Positions 36,401 to 45,994 of a stretch of DNA of 64,000 bases are shown in pieces. Each line of letters opens with the position of its first letter. Position 1 is the stretch's first letter. A program made the position numbers and the translations under genes. A model generated the notes under the pieces. That model was not told where the DNA came from, did no database searches, and saw nothing but the letters and a program-made list of their open reading frames with translations. This DNA comes from Allodiplogaster sudhausi. Lineage: Eukaryota > Nematoda > Chromadorea > Rhabditida > Diplogasteridae. The stretch covers positions 784,501 to 848,500 of the forward strand of contig CALZFC010000007.1 of assembly GCA_945643635.1 (NCBI GenBank), read 5' to 3'.

Positions 36401-39400
36401 CGAACGTTTGCGACGGAACCCGTATTGTTCGTCTGGCAAAATAGAATTAACGTCACACCACAAAGATAATTTACGGCAAATAAGCTTCTCAAAAAGTCTA
36501 GAGAAAATACAAGTGATAGAGACTGGTCTGTAATTAGTGGGATCAGAGAAAGGTGGCTTTTTCTTTATGGGGACAACAATGGAATGCTTCCAAATACTAG
36601 GCACGGTTGAGGAGGCAAGTGAGAAGTTAAAAATGTATTCTATAGATTCGCTAATCGGTATAGCAAGGTTTTTTTTATAAACTTAATGTTGAAATGATCG
36701 GGAGTAATACAAGAACTATTGGACCAGATTTCGATCGCCCGGCATATTTCATGTCTAGCAAAGATAAAATGGAAAGGTGAGCGGGTACTAGATGGAGGAA
36801 GAGGGGGAAGGGTGCCATTGTCAGCTGTGAAGGAACTAGAGAAAGTAAGCGAGAGAAGTTCTGCTTTGTCTAAATCAGAGAAGCAGTCATTGCCAAGAGG
36901 ATCGGAAAGAATATCAACGCCTTTCGGCCTAGAGGAGGTCTTATTTCTAATATAACGAAAGAATAGTGATGTGTTCTTAGATTCAACAATATGTTTCTCA
37001 ACATTACGCGAGTACTTATCAACTGACTTATTGTAGCGGTCATTAGCTATTCTAAATTTATGATCTGAGGCAGGGGACTTGCTAGCAAGAGATTGGAGCC
37101 AGAGGGAATATCGTGTACGTTGTAAGCGAAGGATATGGTCAGGGAGTTTCTGACCGTTGAGACTAACTCGTTTGTAAGGAACAAAGAGAGATTCACTTGC
37201 CTGGAGAGCAGAAATAAGTTGAGAGTACATAGCGTCTATAGAGGTGTGTGTAGTGTGGGCAGCAGGAAAATCAAAGGATAATAGGAAAGAATTAGCTGCA
37301 GCGTAATCGCATTTAGTATAATCTTTGACATAAGTGAAGTTGGGACAAGGAAAGGAGAGTGAAAGATCAGCTCAAACGGAGTTATGATCTGATGATGCGA
37401 AGGGAGAACCAACCGAAACATTAGAGAGAAGATTGGGAGTGTTACAAAGAATAAGGTCCAGAATATGGGAATTACACGTAAAAGCAGGAGTGAGCTGGGC
37501 GAAGAAAGCGGAGGAAGTAAAATCGAGGAAAAGCTTCGACTGAGGGGGGACACTGCCGACCGAAAGAGGAGAGGGTAGAGACCAGTAAAGGTCGGGGAAA
37601 TTAAAGTCCCCCAAAATGACAGCTGGATGGGCACAGGTAGAGAGATCCCGTAGATAATTAATAAGGACAGAATTACCTTCAGCAGATGAGGAAGGAGCGC
37701 GGTAGACGGTGATAAATCGAACAAGACAACCATTAAAACTACAATCAAGGGCAAGTAGCTCAAAAGAGCCTGGACTAGAATGGGATAAGACATTCTTGCA
37801 AGAGATGGCAGAGTGCACTAATAAAGCGACACCACCCCCTTTGCGACGAGGGCGATCCGCGCGGAAAACATTATAATTAGAGCTGCCAGCTAGAACAAAT
37901 GAGTCGGGGTACTAGGAGGATAGCCACGATTCAACAATTGCGATAATGCCTAAAGATGCATTTAAAACGTTAAGGAGTTCCGCGGTCTTATTAATGATAG
38001 AACGAGCATTGAACAGTGTGATCTTACAGACTTCTGTGGGGGCTTTAAGAGGTGTCAAAGAATTTGGCCTACGAATGATATTACTCAGTGGCGGTAAAGG
38101 GGGGCCACTGGTTGAAAGGGTGTTGAGGAGGGAGGGTGGCGTTGCGTTGCCAGTGATTATATGGCGAGGGAGAAGGAGGGGGGACGGCGTTGCGGAGCCA
38201 TTGATTGAAAGATGGTGACATGGGGGCAGCGGGGTTAAATACGTGAGAGAGACGATGTGGGAGAGAAGAGAGAGGTGGGATATTAATTGACGGTTTGCGG
38301 TAACGGGAAGTGGCCGGAGGCCTCGGATGAGAGGGAGGGTGGTTGGGGGCAGGATTGGAAGGGCGGCCGCGATCGGACTGAGGGTGAGGGCGAGGGGAAC
38401 GGAAGAACTTGGAAATATCCAAGCGGGGACGGGGAGGGGAGGGCTTGATGCCTCTTTGGGCCAGAGTGAGGGAAGGGCAGACAGAGATGAGGAAGAAGTG
38501 ATCCGAGTGAGAGAGGCGGGGGGGGGCCTTCTTGATCATCTCCTCCTGGGCGGCGGAGTTGGGGAGAACAACTTTCAATAAAGCGGTGCGGGAGCCGCGA
38601 GAAGGGAGTGCGTAGACCGCAATGGGGATGACAGAGATATCGAGGAAATCAAGCATTCGTGTAATAACATCGTAGTAATAGAGGACACGTTGAGTGGAGG
38701 AACCGTATGCATAATCAACTCCAGCTACAACAACAGAACGACGGCGCTCCGTTCTATCAGCCTTTTCCTCCTCCGTCTCGAAGGAGGGGTCCAGAGCGGC
38801 CTCAGGGGCGAGAGTGGTGGTGGGGGGAGGAGGGGGTGGGTTGGAAGGAGGGGCAAGAGGGGCGGCGGAGGCAGCCGCACAAGAGGGCGAAACGGGGGGA
38901 ACAGACATAATAACATCATTAATGGTATGAGAGGAAGCGATAAATGCGTCAAAACGCGCAACAAGTTCAAAATGGGCTGCCTCCAGGGAGGAAATTCTCT
39001 TCTCCTTGTCGGCCACGAGAGTGGAGAGCTTGTTGATGTCGTCATCCTTGGACGAAAGGGCGACGACCAGGGCGTCCAGCTTCTGGGCCATCAGGTGAAT
39101 GAGTTCGTCTTCGCTCGCCTCGGTTATGGAGCCGCCAGCCTCGCGAATTCGCTTGCGGCGGTTCTGGAAACGATCGGCAAGCGAGGCCAGAGGAGAGATA
39201 GGCTTGGTGGGAGGAGAAGCATTTTCCAGACCAGACATAACTTAGACAGGGCCTAAGTAGATCGCAATTCCCCAGGCCCAAGGGAATGAGCAGAGAGAAG
39301 AACCGATGAGAAGGGAAAGTAGCTCCTTTACTGATGGAAATAACCTTAGATGGTGCCTTAGACGGGATAGGGCCTGAGGCACACAGGCGAAAGCATGAGC

Positions 39401-40804
39401 TGCTGCTGGGCGGACCGGTACGGAGCGAAAAAGTAAGCGGCCGCACAGCAAGAGAGGGCAGCACGTATGAGCAAGAGAGGGCAGCACGTATGAGAGAGGG
39501 CAGCACGTCTGAGAGGGCAGCACGTATGAGAGAGGGCAGCACGTATCAGAGAGGGCAGCACGTATGCGAGAGGGCAGCACGTATGAGAGAGGGCAGCACG
39601 TATGAGAGAGGGCAGCACGTATGAGAGAGGGCAGCACGTATGAGAGAGGGCAGCACATATCAGAGAGGGCAGCACGTATGCGAGAGGGCAGCACGTATGA
39701 GAGAGGGCAGCACGTATGAGAGAGGGCAGCACGTATGAGAGAGGGCAGCACGTATGAGAGAGGGCAGCACGTATCAGAGAGGGCAGCACGTATCAGAGAG
39801 GGCAGCACGTATATAATTGCGCTGCATATTTCAAATAATTTCGGGCTAAAACGTGAATTTTCTCGTCAGCGTCTATTTTCTTTGAGAAACTAATGTTACC
39901 AACGTATTTATCTGCATCGAATTAGTCTAGTTTGAACAGAAAACTACGTTGAAATGCGCCATGAGCGGTGAAATATCAATTGAAATTATTTATGTTAATA
40001 TAATTAATATATGTACCAAAAATGTTGGGCGGTACTGTACAATTGATTTTATTGCTCTTCAAAAGTATTTTATTAAAAATGAACATCAATGATTTCGTAT
40101 GTGAGCAATTCCTAGCTTTTTCAAAAATCGCTGAGATTGCTTCCAGGAATCAATAAATTCCCTCAGGTTTGTCTCTCCCTCCGACTTTGAGCACCCGATC
40201 TTCCCTCCGTACTGCTACGGGCCTGCTTATGTGCTGACTAAGTTGGCCGCCACCCGAATCCTAGAAGGCACGGCTGAAGTCGCCTTGCGCCTTGTCAGAG
40301 GGTTCTCTGAAATTATGTGTTTGTTAGGAACGAGTGGATGTTAGCGTTAATGAATGATGCAATGGTTCTGTGCGATTGTAGCCGGAAGACGCGTTGCTGA
40401 CCGGGGTGGTGGCCCTCGCGCGCGACGTGCGGCTGCATGAGCCGCGAGGCCGCTTCGCGCTCCATCCCTACACCGTCGACTACCAAATCGACGAGCGAGA
40501 GGCTCGCATGGCCATTGCCAGCTCGGACCACAAGGTTTGCCCGTCTGGAAAACATAATCTTTAAAAGAACGTGGGGTCTGCTGTGGTTTTTAATACTGAA
40601 TATGAAACATTTATATTGTAAAGAATGGCATCACTTCAAGAAAAGATACATATGTAGATTATCATTATGAAAAATTTCACACAGACGCCGTACGAAGTTC
40701 GACGCACATGGAACGCAATGAAGAGCGCGTCGATAAAGATGGAGGAAGAAGAAGAAGGCGGAGAAAGAGAAAGAGACTATGAAGAGACCATTAAAGAAAA
40801 GTAG
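33464..40804 (+). CDS. GT31 glycosyltransferase, paralogue C, intron split by nested transposons
   Basis: Third member of the family, on the opposite strand. Exons lie near 33464-33641, 33791-33849, 33943-34102, 34206-34261, 34400-34532, 34737-34805, 34869-34995, 40169-40307, 40382-40535 and 40684-40804. The N-terminus MRLERYNGLRKTKSFSLSTG leads to a membrane anchor (SVAFVILCRIALTHF). Landmarks are QRASIRATWASAADS; AKLFFIIGHDEAVRQKV; EADRHGDLILIDMLDTYASL; LLVKADD|DTVLHVDRIV (DxD split by the intron as in A and B); FPPYCYGPAYVLTKLAATRI; and EDALLTGVVALARDVRLHEP. Exon order is conserved, so the gene looks intact although one intron (34996-40168) has grown to 5.2 kb through a LINE within a TIR element. 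The C-terminus is acidic and differs from A and B (KMEEEEEGGERERDYEETIK). Confidence 0.85.
35279..38075 (-). pseudogene. LINE ORF2: endonuclease and reverse transcriptase, disrupted
   Basis: The endonuclease part (about 37930-37372) shows KGGGVALLVHSA, VILGDFNFPDLYW and the final SDH (SSDHNSV), with an in-frame TGA directly after it. A linker follows to about 36640. The reverse transcriptase (36604-35795) shows NYRPVSITCIFSRLFEKLI, HAKAFDRVSH, SGIPQGTVIGPLLFILY and the catalytic FADD in place of YADD. There is a frame change at an A-run near 36661 and further stops near 36215 and 35795. The C-terminal part (35653-35279) continues in the same frame to VISS. It cannot make one full protein as it stands. 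Confidence 0.85.
38081..39238 (-). CDS. LINE ORF1 protein, 385 residues
   Basis: Complete frame from Met (MSGLENASPPTKPISPLAS). It has a coiled-coil-like stretch at about residues 60-110 (LDALVVALSSKDDDINKLS), a Pro/Ala linker, an RRM-like nucleic-acid-binding region at about 165-260 (RRSVVVAGVDYAYGSS ... SVCPSLTLAQRG) and a Pro/Ser/Asn-rich tail. Order and content match ORF1 of CR1/L1-like LINEs, which bind element RNA. The frame is intact, unlike ORF2. Confidence 0.8.
   Translation of the reverse strand: MSGLENASPPTKPISPLASLADRFQNRRKRIREAGGSITEASEDELIHLMAQKLDALVVALSSKDDDINKLSTLVADKEKRISSLEAAHFELVARFDAFIASSHTINDVIMSVPPVSPSCAAASAAPLAPPSNPPPPPPTTTLAPEAALDPSFETEEEKADRTERRRSVVVAGVDYAYGSSTQRVLYYYDVITRMLDFLDISVIPIAVYALPSRGSRTALLKVVLPNSAAQEEMIKKAPPRLSHSDHFFLISVCPSLTLAQRGIKPSPPRPRLDISKFFRSPRPHPQSDRGRPSNPAPNHPPSHPRPPATSRYRKPSINIPPLSSLPHRLSHVFNPAAPMSPSFNQWLRNAVPPPSPSPYNHWQRNATLPPQHPFNQWPPFTATE
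39451..39810. repeat. 19-base minisatellite, about 18 copies, at the LINE 5' end
   Basis: Unit gagagagggcagcacgtat with small variants (cagagaggg, gcgagaggg). Because 19 is not a multiple of three, all frames cycle through the same peptide every 57 bases, which gives long meaningless open frames on both strands. Confidence 0.95.
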
Positions 40805-42301
40805 CAGTTTGCAGAGTCTACAGACTTAACATTGTTAAGTTCATAGATTACAAAAATTTAAGTTGTTTACGCACATGTATATATATGTACGTATGTACAT
40901 ATGTATGTAGATATGTACCTACATACTTATGTACATACATATGAACATGCAGTCCTATGATTCCTTTCACCATTTTCAATTTCAAAAAATTAAATTATTT
41001 GTAAATGACATATATTTGTATATCCTAGCTGTTTCAATATTCTATTATGCAAGGTCAATACAGTAAATGCATTTTTGCGGCAAAACTGGTTTATTAAGAA
41101 TGCAGCATTTCTTCATCAAAATTGCTGGATTCTCGCTGTGATAAATAAAGCTTTACATCGTGTCGTGCAGATGTTCAAAAGTGTGAAGGGAGCCCATCGG
41201 CTGAAGAAGTGTAGGAGTCCTCCAGTAGACAATGCTTTTCGAGTAGGAACTGACAACTCTAATAAATAAATGTGAACGAACTTTATTCGTACGCTGTTGA
41301 GATCCGAGCAAATTCGAGTGGTTCAGCTAATATATTTATCAAGTGTTTGTTAGCACTATTAGGTCACGATGGCCCTGTTAGTGTTTGGTTCGACTACCCG
41401 CATGGCCCGGTATTTTTGATAAGGATTCTATCCTATTTGAGGCATGAATAGGCTTAGATTTGGGAAACTAAAAATGCGTCCCGCATGGGCCCTTAGGAGA
41501 AAAAAAACCATATTTTCTTCACGTTGTACTGTAGAATTTAGGGAGTGACGTCATCCCCTTTGCCTATTTTCTTCCCATGCCACTCTCGTTCTATCAGAAA
41601 GAAGGTGATCCTCCATTCGGCTGGACTATATGCGAAGCGGCAAGCCATGTTTGAGATTCGAGAAAGAGAAGAGAGACAGAGAGAAAAAGACTCACACAGT
41701 CTAGTTTCTTGTGAGCATACAGCCAAAACTTTTCACATTATCATGCGGGAATTCAAACGTTCACAAGCTGCTTCTAAACTCGATTGATAATTCCGTTAAG
41801 GCTAATTGAATGCGCGCCATAAATCTATTCGATGTTCAGGACGCAATTATCTTATTTCAAGTAATTTTTTTAACCTTTACTATAGAAAATACCGGATTGC
41901 TGAATATCCCAAACATTTATAGCTCGCTTGTCTCAAAAATGGAAGAGGTGAGGAAGAAAGCTACGAAAGAAGAAAGAGCGACCTCATTGCCCATTTGATT
42001 GAAACATTTGGCTATGGATAAATGGAATAAGACTATGACGCAGGTCAAAAAATCCATCTTGAACTCTTATAAGACGCTTTTTGATCCCAATTATGATGCC
42101 ATTTGCCAGTGAGCGTGTATGCACTAGACAAGAGAACGAGTGGGATGGCGGGGTGGAAACGAAACCTGAAAAGAGAGAATTTTGAGCCTGGAACATTGAA
42201 ACGAAAAAGCAGTGGTAAACAGCGAGAGAATGAATAAGACGGGAGAGGAAGGGAATTGTGAGAAACAACGCGGAAAAAGAGAGATAGAGATAGAGAGAGA
42301 G

Positions 42302-42332
<31 letters not shown>

Positions 42333-43040
42333 CGGAAGCAGTAAGGGTGTAGGTGGATACGGAGCGAAGCCGTCGGAGATCTTAAATTCGTCGCCCTTTT
42401 CGGTTCATTAGAGTCGTGCATGATGCTCTGAAGAGATAGCCCGCGAAATACGAAGGGAGCAACCTGAAGTGAGAACAAATGAGTTGCTCTCCTAAACCAG
42501 GCTTGTCTTTCAATTCAACTAGCACCAGGTCCCAATCGGGCCACCGAGACCCCAAATCTTCTGCCTGAAGAAACTTTGAGCTAATGAATGAGTATCATTG
42601 TTCAATGCAGAGCCTCCTTTTAGTCAATGAATATTGGATCAGCCCTCATTCCATTTTCTCGGGCGTTCATCCAACTAACAGCATTTTCTTCTCCTTAGAA
42701 TTATTACTTCCATACATACATATGTATTAAAGAAAGTGTTTATGTGTATACATATACATATATGTCTGTCTCTGTGAACTCTCTTCGTCGCTCCCTGTTT
42801 TTCAAGCCGTTTCTGTTTCAGGTGACCTTCAACGCAAATGCGCATACTAAGGTCGCTAAAGTTTAGGCTCGCCACGAATCAGCGGCATGCGATTGGTCAC
42901 TTTCTTTTAAGTTATTCCATTAAATTTATTTTTGTTTTGTTTAACATGTTTTGAAGGCCTATTTTGAACGATTGCAGTTACGGTGACAAAATATTGTGTA
43001 TTTGAAAAACAAAGAACTCTCAATTCGCTCGCTTTCGGCG
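40805..43040. other. Intergenic stretch between GT31 gene C and the GT11 gene
   Basis: AT-rich with ATGTACAT repeats near 40875-40950 and a (GA)n tract near 42280-42335. Open frames at 41545-41787 and 41984-42478 are low-complexity or antisense-equivalent, and I do not support a gene. Confidence 0.5.
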
Positions 43041-43049
43041 AACATCTAA

Positions 43050-45699
43050 CGGGAAGAGTTTGTTCAGACATGCATTGATGAATGCTTTCTTGCAGCAACT
43101 GCAATCGTTCTCGTCGGCTCCTTATGCGTTCTTCGTCTCCTCTTCTACATCGCCTTTCGTATGTCACTCGGAACTGCGGCAGGGGAATACGATGAAGCAA
43201 TGTGTATGTCAAGAATATTTCAGCTATGTACATACATATCTGTTCATCATGTTTGCGTTGTCTTTTTTTAAAACAATATTTAACTTGCAATTGCAGCTTC
43301 CGAGGATACAATTGGTGATCGTCGAGTACTCTTCGCTAAGCTCTGTGCATCAGATGGCAACGCCGGACCAGGCAACATTGTCTTTGAGGTTCAACGACAG
43401 TTTTATTTTATTTTCAAGCCATTTCTTACAGTCTCTTGAAGGTTTCAGAGAACAACGAAATAATATGCCAATGCAAAAAAGATAATAGCGAGCGCTGTTT
43501 AGGTCCTCTCTCACATCTCCATCGCTCGCGCTACGAATAGGTCAGTCAGTCCATAATCTCTTTGATTTGTCGCATATGCACTTTTCTTGTCTGTCTGTAT
43601 GCAAATACATATGTATGTATGGATATACTTGGGGCAGAAAAATAAACCTGTATTTTAGCTCTATTTCCGATAACTCTAGAATAAATATAGGCGTGGACGT
43701 TTGTAAACGATTCTCTCCCACCAGGACTCCAGCAATAAACTTCAAGCGCTTTCCGGGTCTTGCCGTGCATCTGCTGAAGTTGAAACAGGAATTACCTGAT
43801 CTATTGCAAGGATTCTCCATCATTAACACCGTTTGTGTCCTCTATGTATTAGAGCTATAAATAGAATGCGAATGTTTAGATGCCAATAAGAAAAATTGAA
43901 CTCACATAAAGAAAGTGATTCTACATGACTTCGTAATTTTTCTTGAGGATGAAACGATCCTCGAGCTGACTCCGCCACACGCTTGTTGCGCCTACGATCC
44001 AGCGATTTATAGAGCACTTCGAAAGCATGACAAGGAGCAGGCCATTCATGTCAACCTCGAATTTGTTCAGGTTATTTTCTATACGTCGAATTTACGTGCA
44101 ATTCAATCTAAAACATTGTTATTGTTTAACCTTGTCTGAAGTAGACAAGTATAAAAGCTGAGACATCTAACGTGTCTTGATTACGTTTTGAGAGCTTCAA
44201 GTACTGGAAGAATGTGATGTCTCGCCACGACGTGATGGCACGCGTCACCCCGCGCTCTCGTGTTCACGAACTCTTCCCGAAGCTCATGCCGAACATGACG
44301 AAAGTGCGTAGCGCGAAGCACAGGTTAACTTGTTTACTTATTATACCAAAATTAATTATTAAAAATAAAAATAAAAAAAAACGAGAAAAAATAAAGGAAA
44401 ACGTATGTTTATCTGCCCAGAATCTGCGTGCACGTGCGCCGCGGTGACTTTGGCGGGGCGCACACTCCGCATCGCCAGTCAGACAGGGCATTCACTTTCG
44501 CAGCCACTCAGCACGTCGCCAAGAAAGGTCAGACATCAGTCGCTTCCACGCTATTGTCTGCTATTTCTTCTCCATTTCTTTCTTTCCCGCTCTCATTCAT
44601 TATTCTTCTCAGAACAATGTCTTATCCTTGTGCAAGTTCTATATAAAACATTACAATAATTGATTTGCATAAGTTTCTTTAAGTAATAGCCGAGAGCCGC
44701 GAGACGCCGACCGTTATCGTGTTGGGCGACGACCCCGAATGGGCTGAGATGGTGTTCGAACCCTTTCTCTCCAACGGAACCTTCTCGACAAAGCGCAGAC
44801 GTATGAACTTGTTGGCCTCTTAAAATGATTGGAAACATGTTTTTTACCGAACTTTTGATCGATGAGTTCCTTTTAACTAATTCACTCAAATTCCCTCTTC
44901 AATTGAAGTTTCAGGTCTCTTTTTTTCTGACTTATAATTCGTGATATTGTTGGAGACCTTTCCCTTTTAAACAGGCGAGAGGGCAAAGCATACACTCGGA
45001 TTGCCTGTCTTCGTGGGCCGTCGTTTGTTTGGCATTCATCCAACCGTCAAATGGTCCTTCTCGCGCGAATTCTGTGACACTATTATTATGACAGGTAACG
45101 AGGAAAAAGTTTTTTTTAATATTTTAATAATATTCGTAAAATATATGTATATATATATATATGTATGTATGAACATACATGCATATGTATTAATAACAAG
45201 ACAAGTGGTTCAAACACAAAAATACGAATAATGAACAAGAGTTATGGCAATCTTCTGAATAGCGTCCGCGTCTACGTTTATCTGGTGGACGGCCTATCAG
45301 TCGCGTGGACAGCGCGTTTACTATCACAGTCAACCCTGGCGAGTCAGTCATCGCTCAATTTAGTCATTTATGGTAATTTACATATTATATATATATATAT
45401 ATATAGCAATCGTTACTTTAAATTTAACTATCTATTTCTTTCTTTCATCCAAATTGTTACTATACAGGACGGAGCTGAGAATCCGGGTCTCGATCCCGTC
45501 GACTACTTCCCGCCAACATGGATATCTCTGAGGCAATCAAACCCTTTTCCATCATTAACCATATGTGTGAAGACTTTTACTGTTTAGCCATAACCCCGTC
45601 TCTGGAAGAATAACAGAGGGCAGACCAAAACGGAAGGCTGCGCCGCCATCTCGCAGAAAGGACCGAAGAAGCAAGAAGGAGAAGAGATTCTTTTTCTGA
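43050..45699 (+). CDS. GT11 alpha-1,2-fucosyltransferase-like enzyme
   Basis: Predicted Golgi enzyme transferring fucose from GDP-fucose to a terminal galactose or similar sugar. The exon near 43060-43200 has a membrane-anchor stretch (AIVLVGSLCVLRLLFYIAF). Exons near 43297-43395 (LCASDGNAGPGNIVFEV, the G-x-GN-x-x-FE block), 43688-43815, 43930-44070 (to NLEFVQ), 44193-44312 (SFKYWKNVMSRHDV), 44420-44525 (the GDP-fucose-binding motif VHVRRGDF), 44690-44810 (VIVLGDDPEWAEMVFEPF), 44975-45095 (WSFSREFCDTIIMT), 45265-45345 (STFTFIWWTAYQSRG) and 45470-45535 (DYFPPTWISL) follow the order of GT11 motifs in invertebrates. A basic final exon (45591-45699, RKDRRSKKEKRFFF) joins in frame only with a GC donor (AG|GCAATC). 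The start codon is not resolved: the anchor exon has no in-frame Met before its upstream stop. The 3' end faces nuclear receptor 2. Confidence 0.8.
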
Positions 45700-45994
45700 A
45701 GTTTATTTGACTCACAGAATGGAATGAGTTATGAGTAACTTATGACTACGGGTTTGCTGCGGATACATGCGTAGAAATTAGCTTTCAAATCGGGAAAAAT
45801 TTCTTTTCATTAAAATTGCTGGGTTGCATTTCCGTTTATGTTATTCCAATTGTTTGAATAGATATACTATATAAATGAGCGTTATAAATGTACATACATA
45901 ACCCGTGTTTCGATGAAAAGAAGGCAAATTCCATTTTATTTTTTGAACAACTAAATAAGAGCCATATTTACCAAAGTGATAGCCACGCTTGTGT

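Larger units (their letters stand above)
35176..39814 (-). mobile_element. Non-LTR retrotransposon (CR1/jockey-like LINE), nearly full length
   Basis: Minus-strand element with a minisatellite 5' region (39451-39810), ORF1, endonuclease and reverse transcriptase in order, and a 3' tail of AAATAAAGTAAAGTAAAAG-type repeats near 35195-35176. The hexamer aattgc occurs at both borders (35170-35175 and 39815-39820), fitting a short target duplication. ORF2 carries several inactivating changes. Confidence 0.85.
35060..40037. mobile_element. TIR element hosting a LINE, inside a GT31 intron
   Basis: Bases 35060-35166 match the reverse complement of 39932-40037 at high identity (shared blocks GCCCAACATT, GGTACATATATTAATTATAT, CGCTCATGGCGC and TTTCTGTTCAA). 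Inside, 39821-39931 is the element's own remaining sequence, and everything between is the LINE. The element would be only about 340 bases without the LINE, so it is a MITE-like unit. No transposase. Confidence 0.75.

Noticed and set aside
39242..39808. Long minus-strand frames of about 140-190 codons (repeating RAALSHTCCPLSYVLPS)
   Set aside because: They are produced by the 19-base minisatellite and are open in every frame, so they carry no coding evidence.
42290..42340. (GA)n tract that looked like a candidate regulatory element
   Set aside because: It is a simple microsatellite like many others in the window; nothing marks it as regulatory.
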